A model generated the notes under the pieces. That model saw only the letters and a list, made by a program, of their open reading frames with translations, was not told the origin of the DNA and searched no databases. This document shows positions 1-9,059 of a stretch of 64,000 nucleotides of DNA, piece after piece. Position numbers and translations under genes: made by a program. The stretch lies in assembly GCA_002340325.1 (NCBI GenBank), contig DDLV01000116.1, positions 1-64,000 on the forward strand, in the 5' to 3' direction. This stretch comes from Glaciecola sp. UBA2563. GTDB lineage: Bacteria; Pseudomonadota; Gammaproteobacteria; Enterobacterales; Alteromonadaceae. Positions within the stretch are counted from its first letter, which is position 1. The number at the start of each line of letters is the position of its first letter.

Positions 1-302
1 GATTTTTCGGAGCGCCCATGGAAGGGTTTACAGCGACTTTCAAATCCCTAGCTTTTGTAATTGAATGGGCGGAGTATATTCAAACAACAATTAACGGGAA
101 CATAGCCTTTTAGTTTAGTACTAGCATTTGAAAAACACGCTTAGAATCACTAAATTAATGCCAACATGTTGGCTAATTAAATCCATCGATAATATTTCCT
201 TATTGTCGAATACGTACATTATTAGTATAAGTACGAGCGTATTATGGTGTCGTTTTGACAACGCGATGTACGATACATATATAGAGGAAAGGTCATAAAT
301 TC
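1..302. other. Left-edge non-coding region upstream of tsaD
   Basis: No complete gene is visible here. The first 51 bases can be read in frame 1 as an ORF tail (DFSERPWKGLQRLSNP, then stop), but nothing supports it as a gene; it may be the end of a dispersed repeat lying mostly outside the window. The rest is AT-rich. A TTGACA at 255-260 followed by TATATA at 278-283 (17-bp spacing) resembles a sigma-70 promoter for tsaD, but its start point would fall inside the ribosome-binding site, so it is doubtful. In many relatives rpsU is divergent from tsaD; I do not see rpsU in these bases. Confidence 0.4.
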
Positions 303-1322
303 ATGAAAGTGCTGGGTATTGAGACGTCTTGTGATGAAACTGGCATCGCTATTTACGATAGCAATGACGGACTGCTAGCACACCAGCTATATAGTCAAGT
401 CAAGACACATGCTGATTACGGTGGGGTCGTTCCAGAATTGGCGTCTCGCGACCATGTCAGGAAGATCGTGCCGCTAGTTGAGAGAACATTAGAACTCGCT
501 AAGCTCAAAAAAGCCGATGTTGACGGTATCGCATATACCAGAGGCCCCGGGTTGGTCGGTGCGCTTCTGGCGGGTGCATCGATGGCAAAGGCATTGGCTT
601 ATGCTTTGGATGTGCCAGTGGTTGGGGTACATCATATGGAAGGTCATTTACTTGCACCAATGCTGGATGAAAAGAAACCTGAATATCCGTTTGTCGCGCT
701 GCTTGTTTCTGGCGGGCATTCGATGTTGGTGGAGGTTACCGAGATTGGCAAATACACTGTGTTGGGCGAATCGGTTGATGACGCCGCTGGTGAGGCATTT
801 GACAAGACCGCAAAACTACTGGGTTTGGATTATCCTGGCGGACCATTGCTGGCGAAGCTCGCTGAAAATGGAAAGACGGGGTGTTATCAATTTCCAAGAC
901 CAATGACAGACAGGCCCGGACTTGATTTTAGTTTCAGCGGACTGAAGACCTTTGCGGCTAACACGATACGGGCGTCGGACGGTTCGCCTCAAACAAAAGC
1001 AAACATAGCAAAAGCATTTGAAGAAGCCGTCGTAGATACGCTGCTCATCAAGTGTAAGAGAGCGCTTAAACAGACAGGGTTAACGCGCATTGTGTTAGCG
1101 GGTGGCGTGGCTGCAAATCGCTATTTGCGTTCTCAACTTGGTGAATTCGCGCAGCGCAATAAGATTGAAGTGTTTTATCCAAGTTTTGAATTTTGCACGG
1201 ACAATGGTGCAATGATTGCCTATGCTGGCTGCATGCGTTTGGTGGCGGGTGAAACAACCGATAAGCGCGCAAGCGTTATGCCGCGTTGGCCAATCGACTC
1301 CTTGCACCCACCTTTGCTTTAG
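303..1322 (+). CDS. tsaD: tRNA N6-adenosine threonylcarbamoyltransferase TsaD
   Basis: TsaD transfers the threonylcarbamoyl group onto A37 of ANN-decoding tRNAs, working with TsaB and TsaE in the cytoplasm. The protein has 339 residues, the usual bacterial length. It starts with the ASKHA-type motif MKVLGIETSCDETG. The metal-binding HMEGH motif is at residues 111-115, the phosphate loop VSGGHS follows, and VLAGGVAANRYLR lies near the C-terminus. The ATG is preceded by GAGGAAAGG at about 284-292, which fixes the start. The last four bases overlap the end of the convergent plsY gene. Nothing is unusual about it. Confidence 0.97.
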   Translation: MKVLGIETSCDETGIAIYDSNDGLLAHQLYSQVKTHADYGGVVPELASRDHVRKIVPLVERTLELAKLKKADVDGIAYTRGPGLVGALLAGASMAKALAYALDVPVVGVHHMEGHLLAPMLDEKKPEYPFVALLVSGGHSMLVEVTEIGKYTVLGESVDDAAGEAFDKTAKLLGLDYPGGPLLAKLAENGKTGCYQFPRPMTDRPGLDFSFSGLKTFAANTIRASDGSPQTKANIAKAFEEAVVDTLLIKCKRALKQTGLTRIVLAGGVAANRYLRSQLGEFAQRNKIEVFYPSFEFCTDNGAMIAYAGCMRLVAGETTDKRASVMPRWPIDSLHPPLL

Positions 1323-1921
1323 TCAATATGTTCATCATCATTCTTAAACCCATGCTCTTCCCCACTCAGCAAACGATAGATATTAGCGCGATGTTTGAGG
1401 ATAATGAGTAGACTTAGCATTGCGACAGCGATAGTGAAATTGGGTCGATAAAGGTAGGTTATAACGGGTGCTACAAAGACCGTAACAATTGCAGCCATAG
1501 AAGAATAGTGCGTTATTTTCGCCACAACAATCCATGTGAGTAGTAGCCCTATGGCGATAGGCCAACCTATGGGCATCATCGCTCCTAACGCCGTTGCAAC
1601 CGCTTTTCCCCCTTTAAAGCCAAAAAAGATTGGATACATATGCCCAAGACAAGCGCTGATGGCAACTATGCCTAGACTCCATTCAGGCAGGCCAGACCAG
1701 AACGCGAGATACGTTGGACCAGCGCCTTTCAAAATATCAATGATCAGCACCAGAGAAGCAGGTATTTTGCCTGCGGTTCGCAGCACATTGGTAGCGCCAG
1801 GATTTAAGGAGCCTTGTTTGCGCGGATCAGGTTTATTAAACAACTTGCAGATAAGCACGGCACTTGAGATAGAGCCGATAAGATAGGCAATTAGCGCAAA
1901 AAAAACTATCCAGCTAATCAT
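1319..1921 (-). CDS. plsY: Acyl-phosphate:glycerol-3-phosphate acyltransferase PlsY
   Basis: PlsY acylates glycerol-3-phosphate from acyl-phosphate, the first step of phospholipid synthesis, in the inner membrane. The sequence has five or so hydrophobic helices and the family motifs GSISSAVLICKLF, a GSLNPGATNVLR loop and GFKGGKAVAT. A GTG two codons upstream (1927) is also possible, but the ATG at 1921 gives the typical MISWIVF start and about 200 residues. No strong Shine-Dalgarno is visible for either. It is convergent with tsaD, with a 4-base overlap of stop regions, and diverges from folB, an arrangement common in Gammaproteobacteria. Confidence 0.95.
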   Translation of the reverse strand: MISWIVFFALIAYLIGSISSAVLICKLFNKPDPRKQGSLNPGATNVLRTAGKIPASLVLIIDILKGAGPTYLAFWSGLPEWSLGIVAISACLGHMYPIFFGFKGGKAVATALGAMMPIGWPIAIGLLLTWIVVAKITHYSSMAAIVTVFVAPVITYLYRPNFTIAVAMLSLLIILKHRANIYRLLSGEEHGFKNDDEHID

Positions 1922-2019
1922 ATACACAGCAAATACATTTAGTTAAACTAACCACGTAAGTTAACAACCCAATTTGTGAATTCCAGCGCTAAGGCTAATT
2001 TTCTTAGTCATATTGTATT

Positions 2020-2379
2020 ATGCAAGATACTGTTTTTATAAGGAACCTTGAAGTTCTGACCACCATCGGTGTGTATGAGTTTGAGCGCGCGCAGCCGCAG
2101 CGAGTCATCATGGATATTGAAGTCCCCACAGACTTAGTCGCAGCAGGGCTTAATGATAACTTAAACAGCACTATCGACTATGGCGCTATAGTATCATTGG
2201 TAGAAAACATCGCTCAACAAAACAACACAGAATTGCTTGAATGCTTTGGTCAACGGATATGTGATGAGATATTTCAACATTTTACGGTAGATCGACTAAC
2301 GTTAACACTTCATAAGCCCGATATCATAGAGAATGTAAGTAGCGTGGGAGTTGTCCTACGCCGCACGAGACCAACGTGA
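2020..2379 (+). CDS. folB: Dihydroneopterin aldolase FolB
   Basis: FolB cleaves 7,8-dihydroneopterin to 6-hydroxymethyl-dihydropterin in folate synthesis. The 119-residue length is typical. The N-terminus MQDTVFIRNLEVLTTIGVYEFER contains the conserved substrate-pocket glutamate region, STIDYGAIVS is the DY motif after the first strand pair, and LTLHKPDIIENVSSVGVVLRR carries the catalytic lysine in the KP motif. The gene lies between plsY (divergent) and uppP (same strand). Confidence 0.94.
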   Translation: MQDTVFIRNLEVLTTIGVYEFERAQPQRVIMDIEVPTDLVAAGLNDNLNSTIDYGAIVSLVENIAQQNNTELLECFGQRICDEIFQHFTVDRLTLTLHKPDIIENVSSVGVVLRRTRPT

Positions 2380-2455
2380 TATAACTGACCTGTAAGAGCG
2401 GTTGTATCTTCACGTTTTAGTATCAAAACCCTCTAAAAGGACGAGTTCATCGACG

Positions 2456-3256
2456 ATGACTATTTACGAAATTATTATTCTTGCCATTATCCAAGGCCTG
2501 ACTGAATTTTTGCCAATATCGAGTTCAGCACATCTAATATTGCCCTCTGAAGTTTTGGGATGGAATAATCAAGGGCTCGCTTTTGACGTTGCCGTTCACG
2601 TTGGTAGCTTATTAGCTGTCGTAATATATTTTCGAGAAGATATTATTCGGCTTTTAATTGCTTGGTTGCAGAACGGCTTTTCTTCTGCGCAAACGGTTGA
2701 TAGTAAACTGGCTTGGTGGGTAATTCTGGGTACCATTCCAGCAGGTTTGTTTGGTTTTTTGATGAAAGACTTTATCGAAGTCTATGCGCGTTCGGCGCTC
2801 GTGATTGCAACCACAACCATCGTATTTGGTTTGCTACTCTGGTATGCCGATCACAAAGCAAAACAAATCAAAGAGCTTACTAGCATTGGATTTAGAGAAA
2901 CGGTCATTATTGGTATCGCGCAAGCCATTGCAATCATCCCAGGCACATCTCGCTCCGGCATAACTATGACAGCTGGCTTGATGGTTGGTCTAACAAGAGA
3001 AGCCGCTGCCAGGTTTTCATTTTTACTCAGCATCCCGATTATTTTGGCCGCCGGTAGTTTTGCAACGCTTGATCTCATCGGGGAGGAGACAGCAGTAGAT
3101 TGGGCCGCGCTTCTCTACGGTGCTGGCTTTTCTTTTGTAGCGGCATACACCTGTATATATCTGTTTTTGGGTTGGATTTCGCGCATTGGAATGCTACCTT
3201 TTGTGATATACCGACTGATACTCGGCGTGATCCTGCTTCTGTTCGTTTTTCTGTAG
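2456..3256 (+). CDS. uppP: Undecaprenyl-diphosphatase UppP (BacA family)
   Basis: UppP dephosphorylates undecaprenyl pyrophosphate to recycle the lipid carrier for peptidoglycan and other envelope polymers, and confers bacitracin resistance. I place the start at ATG 2456 (protein MTIYEIIILAIIQGLTEFLPISSSAHL). An AAAAGGA at 2436-2442 lies upstream, and the 266-residue product matches the family; an upstream TTG (2402) would add 18 atypical residues. The signatures EFLPISSSAH and PGTSRSGITMTAGL, which form the active site, are both present, with about eight membrane helices. Confidence 0.95.
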   Translation: MTIYEIIILAIIQGLTEFLPISSSAHLILPSEVLGWNNQGLAFDVAVHVGSLLAVVIYFREDIIRLLIAWLQNGFSSAQTVDSKLAWWVILGTIPAGLFGFLMKDFIEVYARSALVIATTTIVFGLLLWYADHKAKQIKELTSIGFRETVIIGIAQAIAIIPGTSRSGITMTAGLMVGLTREAAARFSFLLSIPIILAAGSFATLDLIGEETAVDWAALLYGAGFSFVAAYTCIYLFLGWISRIGMLPFVIYRLILGVILLLFVFL

Positions 3257-3331
3257 CGAATCACATGCGCGAGTCGTCGATAATCATTTTTCTAACGTCA
3301 TCGATATTATGCAGTGTAGGGAGACTTAAGC

Positions 3332-3694
3332 GTGTCAGAAACAATTTTCACAAAAATTATTAATAAAGAAATTCCTGCCGATATCCTTTTTGAGGACGAC
3401 AAGGTGTTGGCATTTAAAGACATTAGTCCCCAGGCTCCTATTCATTTTTTGGTAATCCCAAAAAAGGCGATTGCGACGATAAATGACATCCAGCAAGAAG
3501 ATGACGCCGTAATCGGCTATATGTACAGGACGGCCGCAAAACTATGTGCTGAGATGGGCGTATCAGAACAGGGTTTTCGAACAGTCATGAATTGCAACGA
3601 CGATGGCGGACAGACGGTTTACCATATTCATTTGCATGTTTTGGCTGGTAAACCACTTGGTTGGCCGCCATACCAGGAGAAGCGCAAAGTGTAG
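3332..3694 (+). CDS. HIT family nucleotide-binding protein (HinT-like)
   Basis: This is a small cytoplasmic histidine-triad hydrolase, probably a purine nucleoside phosphoramidase of the HinT group. Its 120 residues include the conserved segment IINKEIPADILFEDD, an acidic-aromatic nucleotide pocket and the catalytic triad HIHLHVLAG near residues 99-107. The start codon is GTG at 3332, preceded by TAGGGAGA at about 3317-3324. It follows uppP by 75 bases, probably in a loose co-directional cluster. Confidence 0.93.
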   Translation: MSETIFTKIINKEIPADILFEDDKVLAFKDISPQAPIHFLVIPKKAIATINDIQQEDDAVIGYMYRTAAKLCAEMGVSEQGFRTVMNCNDDGGQTVYHIHLHVLAGKPLGWPPYQEKRKV

Positions 3695-3811
3695 CAATCA
3701 AGCATTACAGCGTTGAAAATGTCAACAAGTTAAGGCGAGATACAAAGGGCATCTCGGCAAGCGAAAATATAAAGGATTATGCGACCTAACATATTTTTTT
3801 AAGGGCTGTAA

Positions 3812-4645
3812 ATGTCTACACAAAACGCGTTGCTCACTATACTAGTGGAAAAGATCAATAATGACACGTTGGTGTTACCTACCCTACCTGCAATTGCGCT
3901 TAAAGTAAGAAAAGCAGCAGACGACCCAGACATCAATCTAAACGGAATGGCTGATGTTATTGGTCAAGACCCGTCGCTGAGTGCACGTATGATTAAGATT
4001 AGCAATAGTGCATTTATGGGTAGAGCAGTGAAAGTAACGTCTACTCAACAGGCCGTCACGCGTGTTGGCTTATCACAAGTAAAGAACATTGCGACAGCGC
4101 TTGCGATGGAGCAGCTTTTCGTATCAAAAAATGAAATCGTGAAAAAATATATGGCGTCTAAATGGATACAAATCACTGATTTGGTCGGTAACGCCATGGC
4201 GACGCTGATCACCTATCAAAAGCGAACTAAAAACAAATCATTAAGTTTAGACACGCTGACGTTGAGTGCGCTCATTGCAGATATAGGCGCGCTGCCCGTT
4301 CTAACCGAAGCAGAAAGGCATGATAGCGTTTTTGCCAATCCGACCTTTTTGGATGTCGCAATAGACAAACTTGCAGGCAGAATTGGGACCAGCATCATGC
4401 AACGGTGGCAGTTTAATGAAGTCTTTATTGAGACCGCAGATAAGTGGAGAAAGCTTGACTACACTCCACAAAGCCTTTCATACATCGATTTCATTCGGGT
4501 CGGCGCCGCGCTTTCAAATCAAATCGATGAGTCAGAGCAAGCACTTTCGCTAGGTCAGCAACGCGGCGTATTTTCTGACATAAGTGAGCTTCAATCGGAC
4601 GAGTTTGTCGAGTTGCGAGAAAACGCAAAATCTATTTTTGCTTAA
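3812..4645 (+). CDS. HDOD domain protein
   Basis: The 277-residue protein is an HDOD-domain protein, a degenerate HD-type fold found in regulators of signalling, motility and stress. The N-terminal half carries the family pattern LPTLPAIALKVRKAADDPDINLNGMADVIGQDPSLSARMIKISNSA and a following QAVTRVGLSQVKNIA segment. No GGDEF, EAL or receiver domain is attached, so it is a stand-alone HDOD protein of unknown partner. It is convergent with rdgC, with 20 bases between the stops. Confidence 0.85.
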   Translation: MSTQNALLTILVEKINNDTLVLPTLPAIALKVRKAADDPDINLNGMADVIGQDPSLSARMIKISNSAFMGRAVKVTSTQQAVTRVGLSQVKNIATALAMEQLFVSKNEIVKKYMASKWIQITDLVGNAMATLITYQKRTKNKSLSLDTLTLSALIADIGALPVLTEAERHDSVFANPTFLDVAIDKLAGRIGTSIMQRWQFNEVFIETADKWRKLDYTPQSLSYIDFIRVGAALSNQIDESEQALSLGQQRGVFSDISELQSDEFVELRENAKSIFA

Positions 4646-4665
4646 TCCGTGACTTCTCAGCGGCG

Positions 4666-5559
4666 CTAGGCGTTTTCGCGACTAAAGGTTAATAAAGAAG
4701 CGCTTAGCTTTTTGAGTATATCAACAAACAATGCTAAGTCAGCATCCAATCTTGCACTCACTTGGTCTTTTGGGATGTCTTGGTTCTCATCTAACAGTTC
4801 GCTGTCGTACTTAAGACGTTTTATGTCAAACGTTGCGCTAATTACGCCATCAAATAAATTGTCAAAGTTTATCGCAAGTCGGTCTACCAAATGGCCAGAT
4901 TTAATGTGAGAAAGCACATCATCGGCGAGTAAGTCATGGTTTTTAACTTTTATTGCAGCGCCATCATCTGCGCTGGAAATAAGGTCCATTTCATTTAGAA
5001 TTTTTATTTGTTCTGGACACTCTTGCATAATCCATGATGTCAACAGCGCATGTCTTGATGTATCAAGGATGGGTACTACAGGAAGAGAATCAACGCATTT
5101 TCGTAGACATGCTAGCAACGTTTCAGCTTGGGCATCACTTGCAGCGTCAACAATTATGACTTGTTCTTCTTGTAGGATAACGGCTTTGATTTGTTTGGTT
5201 TTCGTAAACGCTCTTGGCAGCAATTTGTATGTTATGTCTTCCTTTAGTTCTTTTTGTTGTTTTTTTGAAACGGGAGAGCCCGTGTCCGTTTGAATTTTAT
5301 CGATAACTGTTTTGAGCTCTGCATTAATGACAGAGGATGGCAGAAGTCGTTGCTCTATTTGCAAACTAATAACGATAGCTGTGTCGTTTGCGTGAAAAAG
5401 CTGGTCGCTTCCGTCCAGAACAGAAATAAATCCCATGCTTTGTATTTCTTGGGCGCCACAGGTGTGAAAAGGCATGCGTAAAAGCATGTCATTCAGCTCA
5501 GCTGTATTGATAGAAAATGGTTTGGTAAAACGATAGGTCTTGAGGTTCTTAAACCACAT
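4666..5559 (-). CDS. rdgC: Recombination-associated protein RdgC
   Basis: RdgC is a ring-forming, non-sequence-specific DNA-binding protein that inhibits RecA-promoted strand exchange. From the ATG giving MWFKNLKTYRF (5559) the protein has 297 residues, the usual length. AAAGGA lies 8 bases upstream of this ATG, whereas the more upstream ATG (5568) sits directly on that ribosome-binding site, so I prefer 5559. The diagnostic MPFHTCGAQEIQSMGF segment, the KQQKELKEDITYKLLPRAF segment and the C-terminal LDADLALFVDILKKLSASL are all present. Confidence 0.94.
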   Translation of the reverse strand: MWFKNLKTYRFTKPFSINTAELNDMLLRMPFHTCGAQEIQSMGFISVLDGSDQLFHANDTAIVISLQIEQRLLPSSVINAELKTVIDKIQTDTGSPVSKKQQKELKEDITYKLLPRAFTKTKQIKAVILQEEQVIIVDAASDAQAETLLACLRKCVDSLPVVPILDTSRHALLTSWIMQECPEQIKILNEMDLISSADDGAAIKVKNHDLLADDVLSHIKSGHLVDRLAINFDNLFDGVISATFDIKRLKYDSELLDENQDIPKDQVSARLDADLALFVDILKKLSASLLTFSRENA

Positions 5560-5725
5560 GGATGTCATCCTTTTGGAGGTTATTTGCGCAGTAAACTATT
5601 TGGAGTTTTCGAATGGACGCGCGAGGTTAGCAGGCTAAAACGCGTATGACAATTTTTTTATTCCAATCCGTAAAGCACTAATATGGTGCGGAATTCATGC
5701 ATTAGCTTGACATCTTTTGGCGTTT

Positions 5726-5758
5726 GTTTCATAAAACTGTCATGGAACAACTTAATAA
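5726..5758 (+). promoter_or_regulatory. Pho box and -10 of the phoBR promoter
   Basis: GTTTCAT-AAAA-CTGTCAT at 5726-5743 matches the PhoB consensus of two 7-bp repeats in 11-bp register separated by an A/T-rich 4-mer. A -10-like TAATAA at 5753-5758 follows after 9 bases, the layout of PhoB-activated promoters, in which the box replaces the -35 element. This supports autoregulation of phoBR. The inferred transcription start, about 5765, also favours the phoB start at 5795. Confidence 0.8.
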
Positions 5759-5794
5759 TACAGGCGTTTTTTGTAAATGAGTCGAGTGAAGAAA

Positions 5795-6484
5795 ATGTCA
5801 CGAACGATTTTGCTGGTCGAAGATGAAGCGCCAATACGGGATATGTTGAGTTTTGTTCTCGAACAGGCGGGGTTTAATGTTGACGAAGCTGAAGATTTTG
5901 ATGTGGGTTTAAAGAAAATTCGCGAACCCTACCCGGACCTTATATTACTAGATTGGATGTTGCCCGGCGGTTCCGGTGTACAGTTAGCCAAAAAGCTGAA
6001 ACAGCACGAATACGCCAAAGATATTCCAGTGATAATGTTGACGGCCAGAAGTGAAGAAGACGATAAGATACGAGGTTTGGAAGCGGGGGCAGACGATTAT
6101 GTCACCAAGCCGTTTTCACCAAAAGAGCTTATAGCAAGAATAAAAGCGGTAATGCGACGTGTTACGCCTACATCAAAAGAAGAGCCTATCCAGTTTAATG
6201 GTCTTGTTTTAGAGCCTGTATCACATCGAGTCACCAGTAATGAAGATGCTATTGATATGGGCCCCACCGAATTCAAACTATTGCATTTTTTCATGACCCA
6301 TCCTGAACGTGTATATAGTAGAGAGCAACTACTTGACAATGTTTGGGGCACCAACGTTTATGTGGAAGATCGAACAGTTGATGTGCACATACGTCGCTTG
6401 CGTAAAGCGATATCACAAAATGGACACGATGCTCTGATACAGACGGTGAGAGGCTCTGGTTATCGATTTTCAGTGAAAACATAA
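5795..6484 (+). CDS. phoB: Phosphate regulon response regulator PhoB
   Basis: PhoB is an OmpR-family activator that binds Pho boxes when phosphate is scarce. I choose ATG 5795 (MSRTILLVEDE, 229 residues) over 5777 because GAGTGAAGA lies just upstream and the family starts there. The receiver domain has E9-D10-E11, the phosphoacceptor D53 in LLDWMLPGGSG, T and K in MLTARSEE and DDYVTKPFSPKEL. The winged helix (about 130-228) ends with the RTVDVHIRRLRKAI and VRGSGYRFS recognition region. It is followed by phoR and a PstS-like gene, which strengthens the PhoB identity. Confidence 0.95.
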   Translation: MSRTILLVEDEAPIRDMLSFVLEQAGFNVDEAEDFDVGLKKIREPYPDLILLDWMLPGGSGVQLAKKLKQHEYAKDIPVIMLTARSEEDDKIRGLEAGADDYVTKPFSPKELIARIKAVMRRVTPTSKEEPIQFNGLVLEPVSHRVTSNEDAIDMGPTEFKLLHFFMTHPERVYSREQLLDNVWGTNVYVEDRTVDVHIRRLRKAISQNGHDALIQTVRGSGYRFSVKT

Positions 6485-6612
6485 ATCCACCAACCGACAC
6501 ATTATGAGTACTGGCTAATTGCTTTTTGGCTGAAATATTGCGGTATCCATGAATAGTGCGTAATAATAGTGCGCAATATTAGTCATTCAAGACGTAATCA
6601 AAAATTGGGTTA

Positions 6613-7932
6613 ATGGGCATGTATTATTTGCAGTCCTGGTCAAATAGTGCAGTTAAACTTCTTAGCTATTTTTTAGTATTTTTTATACTCGGATTATATT
6701 TCAATGATGTAGTGTTGTTTCTCGCTATTGGCGGGGCATTGCTACTTGCATTAAATTACTATCAGTTATTCGTTTTTACCAAATGGCTTTGGCAAAGCCG
6801 TACCATGTCTCCGCCTGAAGTGAGTGGAATATGGCGATACATATATGATGGTATTTATCATCTCCAACGCAGAAGTCGAAATAAACGTAAAACACTTGGA
6901 CAATTAGTTAAGCGTTTTCGGGAAGGAGCGGAAGCGCTGCCAGATGCTGTCGTAGTGATTGACAACAACGCGCAAATTTTGTGGTGTAATCGCAATGCCC
7001 GAATCGAATTAGGTTTAAAGTGGCCAGAAGATAGTGGCCGTAGAATTGACAATCTCATTCGCAATCCCGCGTTTATCGATTATCTTCAAGCCGCGGATTT
7101 TCAATTTCCTATCGAGATCCCAGCACCAACAAACCCAATGAAGACGTTTGAATACCGGATCATGCAATATGGCGAAGACCAACTGCTCATGATTGTGCGC
7201 GATGTTTCGCGCGTATCACACTTGGAAGAAATGAGAAAAGACTTTGTCGCCAATGTATCGCATGAGCTTAAAACGCCGCTGACCGTCATTAATGGCTACC
7301 TTGAAGTGATTGATGTAAGTACCGACGGCAGCCCACCCATTTTAGAAAAAGCCGTCGCAGAAATGGGTGAACAAACGCGAAGAATGCAATCATTGATCGA
7401 AGATTTGTTGATCTTATCTCGTATCGAAGTCAGTTCTGAGCGTATATTTGAAAAAACCATTGATATGGGCGCTATGATAGAGCGCATCGCTTTGGAGGCA
7501 TCTGCGTTAAATAAAAACAAACAGCATGAGATTATTTATGATGTTGAAGATGACTTGACGGTTTACGGTGTAGAAACTGAGATGCGAAGCGCATGTTCAA
7601 ATCTTTTGTTTAATGCAATCAACTACACGCCAAACAACGGCACTATAAAAGTGATATGGCAGAAAAAGGTCGATGGTGCCTATTTTGCTGTGCTGGATAA
7701 TGGGGAAGGTATCGAGGATAAACACCTTAGACGGTTGACCGAAAGGTTTTACCGTATTGATAAAGCAAGGAGCAGAAAAACTGGAGGTTCAGGGCTTGGG
7801 TTATCTATTGTTAAGCATGTCTTGCACCATCATAACAGCGTGTTAGAAGTGAAAAGCAAAGTTGGCAAAGGGAGTGAGTTTTCCTTTACCCTTCCCGTCG
7901 AATTAATCAGTGAATTTGATATAAATGAATAG
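6613..7932 (+). CDS. phoR: Phosphate regulon sensor histidine kinase PhoR
   Basis: PhoR phosphorylates PhoB during phosphate limitation. The 439-residue protein has two N-terminal membrane helices (about 15-32 and 33-56) with almost no periplasmic loop, as in Escherichia coli PhoR. A basic linker, a PAS domain (about 100-200), the dimerization box FVANVSHELKTPLT with H217, and a HATPase_c domain (N box NLLFNAINYT, DNGEGIED, GGSGLGLSIVKHV) follow. The gap from phoB is 128 bases, and the last 8 bases overlap the next gene, indicating a phoB-phoR-pstS-like operon. Confidence 0.95.
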   Translation: MGMYYLQSWSNSAVKLLSYFLVFFILGLYFNDVVLFLAIGGALLLALNYYQLFVFTKWLWQSRTMSPPEVSGIWRYIYDGIYHLQRRSRNKRKTLGQLVKRFREGAEALPDAVVVIDNNAQILWCNRNARIELGLKWPEDSGRRIDNLIRNPAFIDYLQAADFQFPIEIPAPTNPMKTFEYRIMQYGEDQLLMIVRDVSRVSHLEEMRKDFVANVSHELKTPLTVINGYLEVIDVSTDGSPPILEKAVAEMGEQTRRMQSLIEDLLILSRIEVSSERIFEKTIDMGAMIERIALEASALNKNKQHEIIYDVEDDLTVYGVETEMRSACSNLLFNAINYTPNNGTIKVIWQKKVDGAYFAVLDNGEGIEDKHLRRLTERFYRIDKARSRKTGGSGLGLSIVKHVLHHHNSVLEVKSKVGKGSEFSFTLPVELISEFDINE

Positions 7933-8953
7933 GCTACATTCGCGTTTACTTTGCTTATTCATCATCCCGTTGCTCGTTATCACAGATACCGTTGCTCAGC
8001 AAAATAATGACAAGTTTACTGACAATAATAACAATTATGCTGAAAGAGCTGGGGTATACGGCACGATAACATCGGTTGGTTCTGATTCAATGGCGTCACT
8101 TATGTCATATTGGGCAGAAGGCTTCAAAAGACACTATCCGCACATAAATTTTCAGATACAAGCAACGGGGTCATCAACAGCCTCCCAAGCACTGACGCAA
8201 GGAACAGCAAATATTGGCCCCATGAGCCGTCAATTGAATGCCGCTGAAATCGCAAGATTTGAAAGAGTTCACGGCTATCCGCCTACTGTGCTAACAGTCG
8301 CAGTAGATGCGATAGGAATTTTTGTGCAGCGTAACAATCCATTGAATAAAGTCACGGTGCAACAGATTGACGCTATATTTTCGGGCACTCGATGGTGTGG
8401 CGCTGCACATCCAATCACAAGTTGGGAGCAGTTAGGTGTTGATAAATTTCATCGAAAGAGAAGTATCGAGTTATTTAGTCGTTCATCGATTTCGGGCACC
8501 TACGATCTGTTCAAAGAAAAGGCATTATGCGGTGGCGACTTCGTTGTTTTTAACAACGAGATGCAATCGTCAAAATCAGTCATTCAATCCATAGCAGCAT
8601 CGATCGGAGGGATCGGGTATGCGGCCTTAGGACAAGCCACCAGAGAAGTTAAAGCGCTTTCAATCAGTCCAGATGGTGAAAAATACTTTGCACCCTCATA
8701 TGAAAATGTTCAATCTGGCGCATATCCACTCACGCGATATCTTTACATAATGGTCAACAAATCTCCCTTTTCTCCATTGACGCCATTAGAAAATGCATTT
8801 CTACATTACATACTATCTCCTGAAGGTCAGACTATCGTCGTAAAATCGGGTTACTTCTCTGTAGAACAAAGTCTATTATCTCGTCAGATCAATCAAATAA
8901 GCACTAAGAAAGCAGTCGATACCCCTTTAAAAATAGAGGCCAACACCCCCTAA
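7925..8953 (+). CDS. PstS-like phosphate-binding periplasmic protein
   Basis: A 342-residue secreted protein with an N-terminal signal peptide (about 1-25, ending near TVAQ) and a type 2 periplasmic-binding fold of the PstS family. The segment GTITSVGSDSMASLMSYWAEGFKRHYP matches the first phosphate-binding loop, QATGSSTASQALTQGTANIGPMSR the second, and SSISGTYDLFKEKALCGGDF the third. It overlaps phoR by 8 bases and shares its Pho-box promoter. The pstCAB permease genes are not in this window, so the protein may deliver phosphate to a distant Pst system or act as a sensor accessory for PhoR. Confidence 0.85.
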   Translation: MNRLHSRLLCLFIIPLLVITDTVAQQNNDKFTDNNNNYAERAGVYGTITSVGSDSMASLMSYWAEGFKRHYPHINFQIQATGSSTASQALTQGTANIGPMSRQLNAAEIARFERVHGYPPTVLTVAVDAIGIFVQRNNPLNKVTVQQIDAIFSGTRWCGAAHPITSWEQLGVDKFHRKRSIELFSRSSISGTYDLFKEKALCGGDFVVFNNEMQSSKSVIQSIAASIGGIGYAALGQATREVKALSISPDGEKYFAPSYENVQSGAYPLTRYLYIMVNKSPFSPLTPLENAFLHYILSPEGQTIVVKSGYFSVEQSLLSRQINQISTKKAVDTPLKIEANTP

Positions 8954-8980
8954 ATGTGAAAGTTTTGTTACGACAAATTC

Positions 8981-9014
8981 ATGTAACAAATATGTCATTT
9001 TTCTCCTGTAGCAT
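8981..9014 (+). promoter_or_regulatory. Pho box upstream of the surface lipoprotein and TonB receptor genes
   Basis: ATGTAAC-AAAT-ATGTCAT at 8981-8998 has the 7+4+7 layout of a Pho box; the second half matches CTGTCAT at 6 of 7 positions and the first at 4 of 7. A -10-like TAGCAT lies at 9009-9014, 10 bases downstream, giving a leader of about 40 bases before ATG 9060. It is weaker than the other two boxes in the window but has the same geometry. Confidence 0.6.
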
Positions 9015-9059
9015 CACCGACGTTTTTTATGGACTGATCTCATCTGGAGAATAATTACA

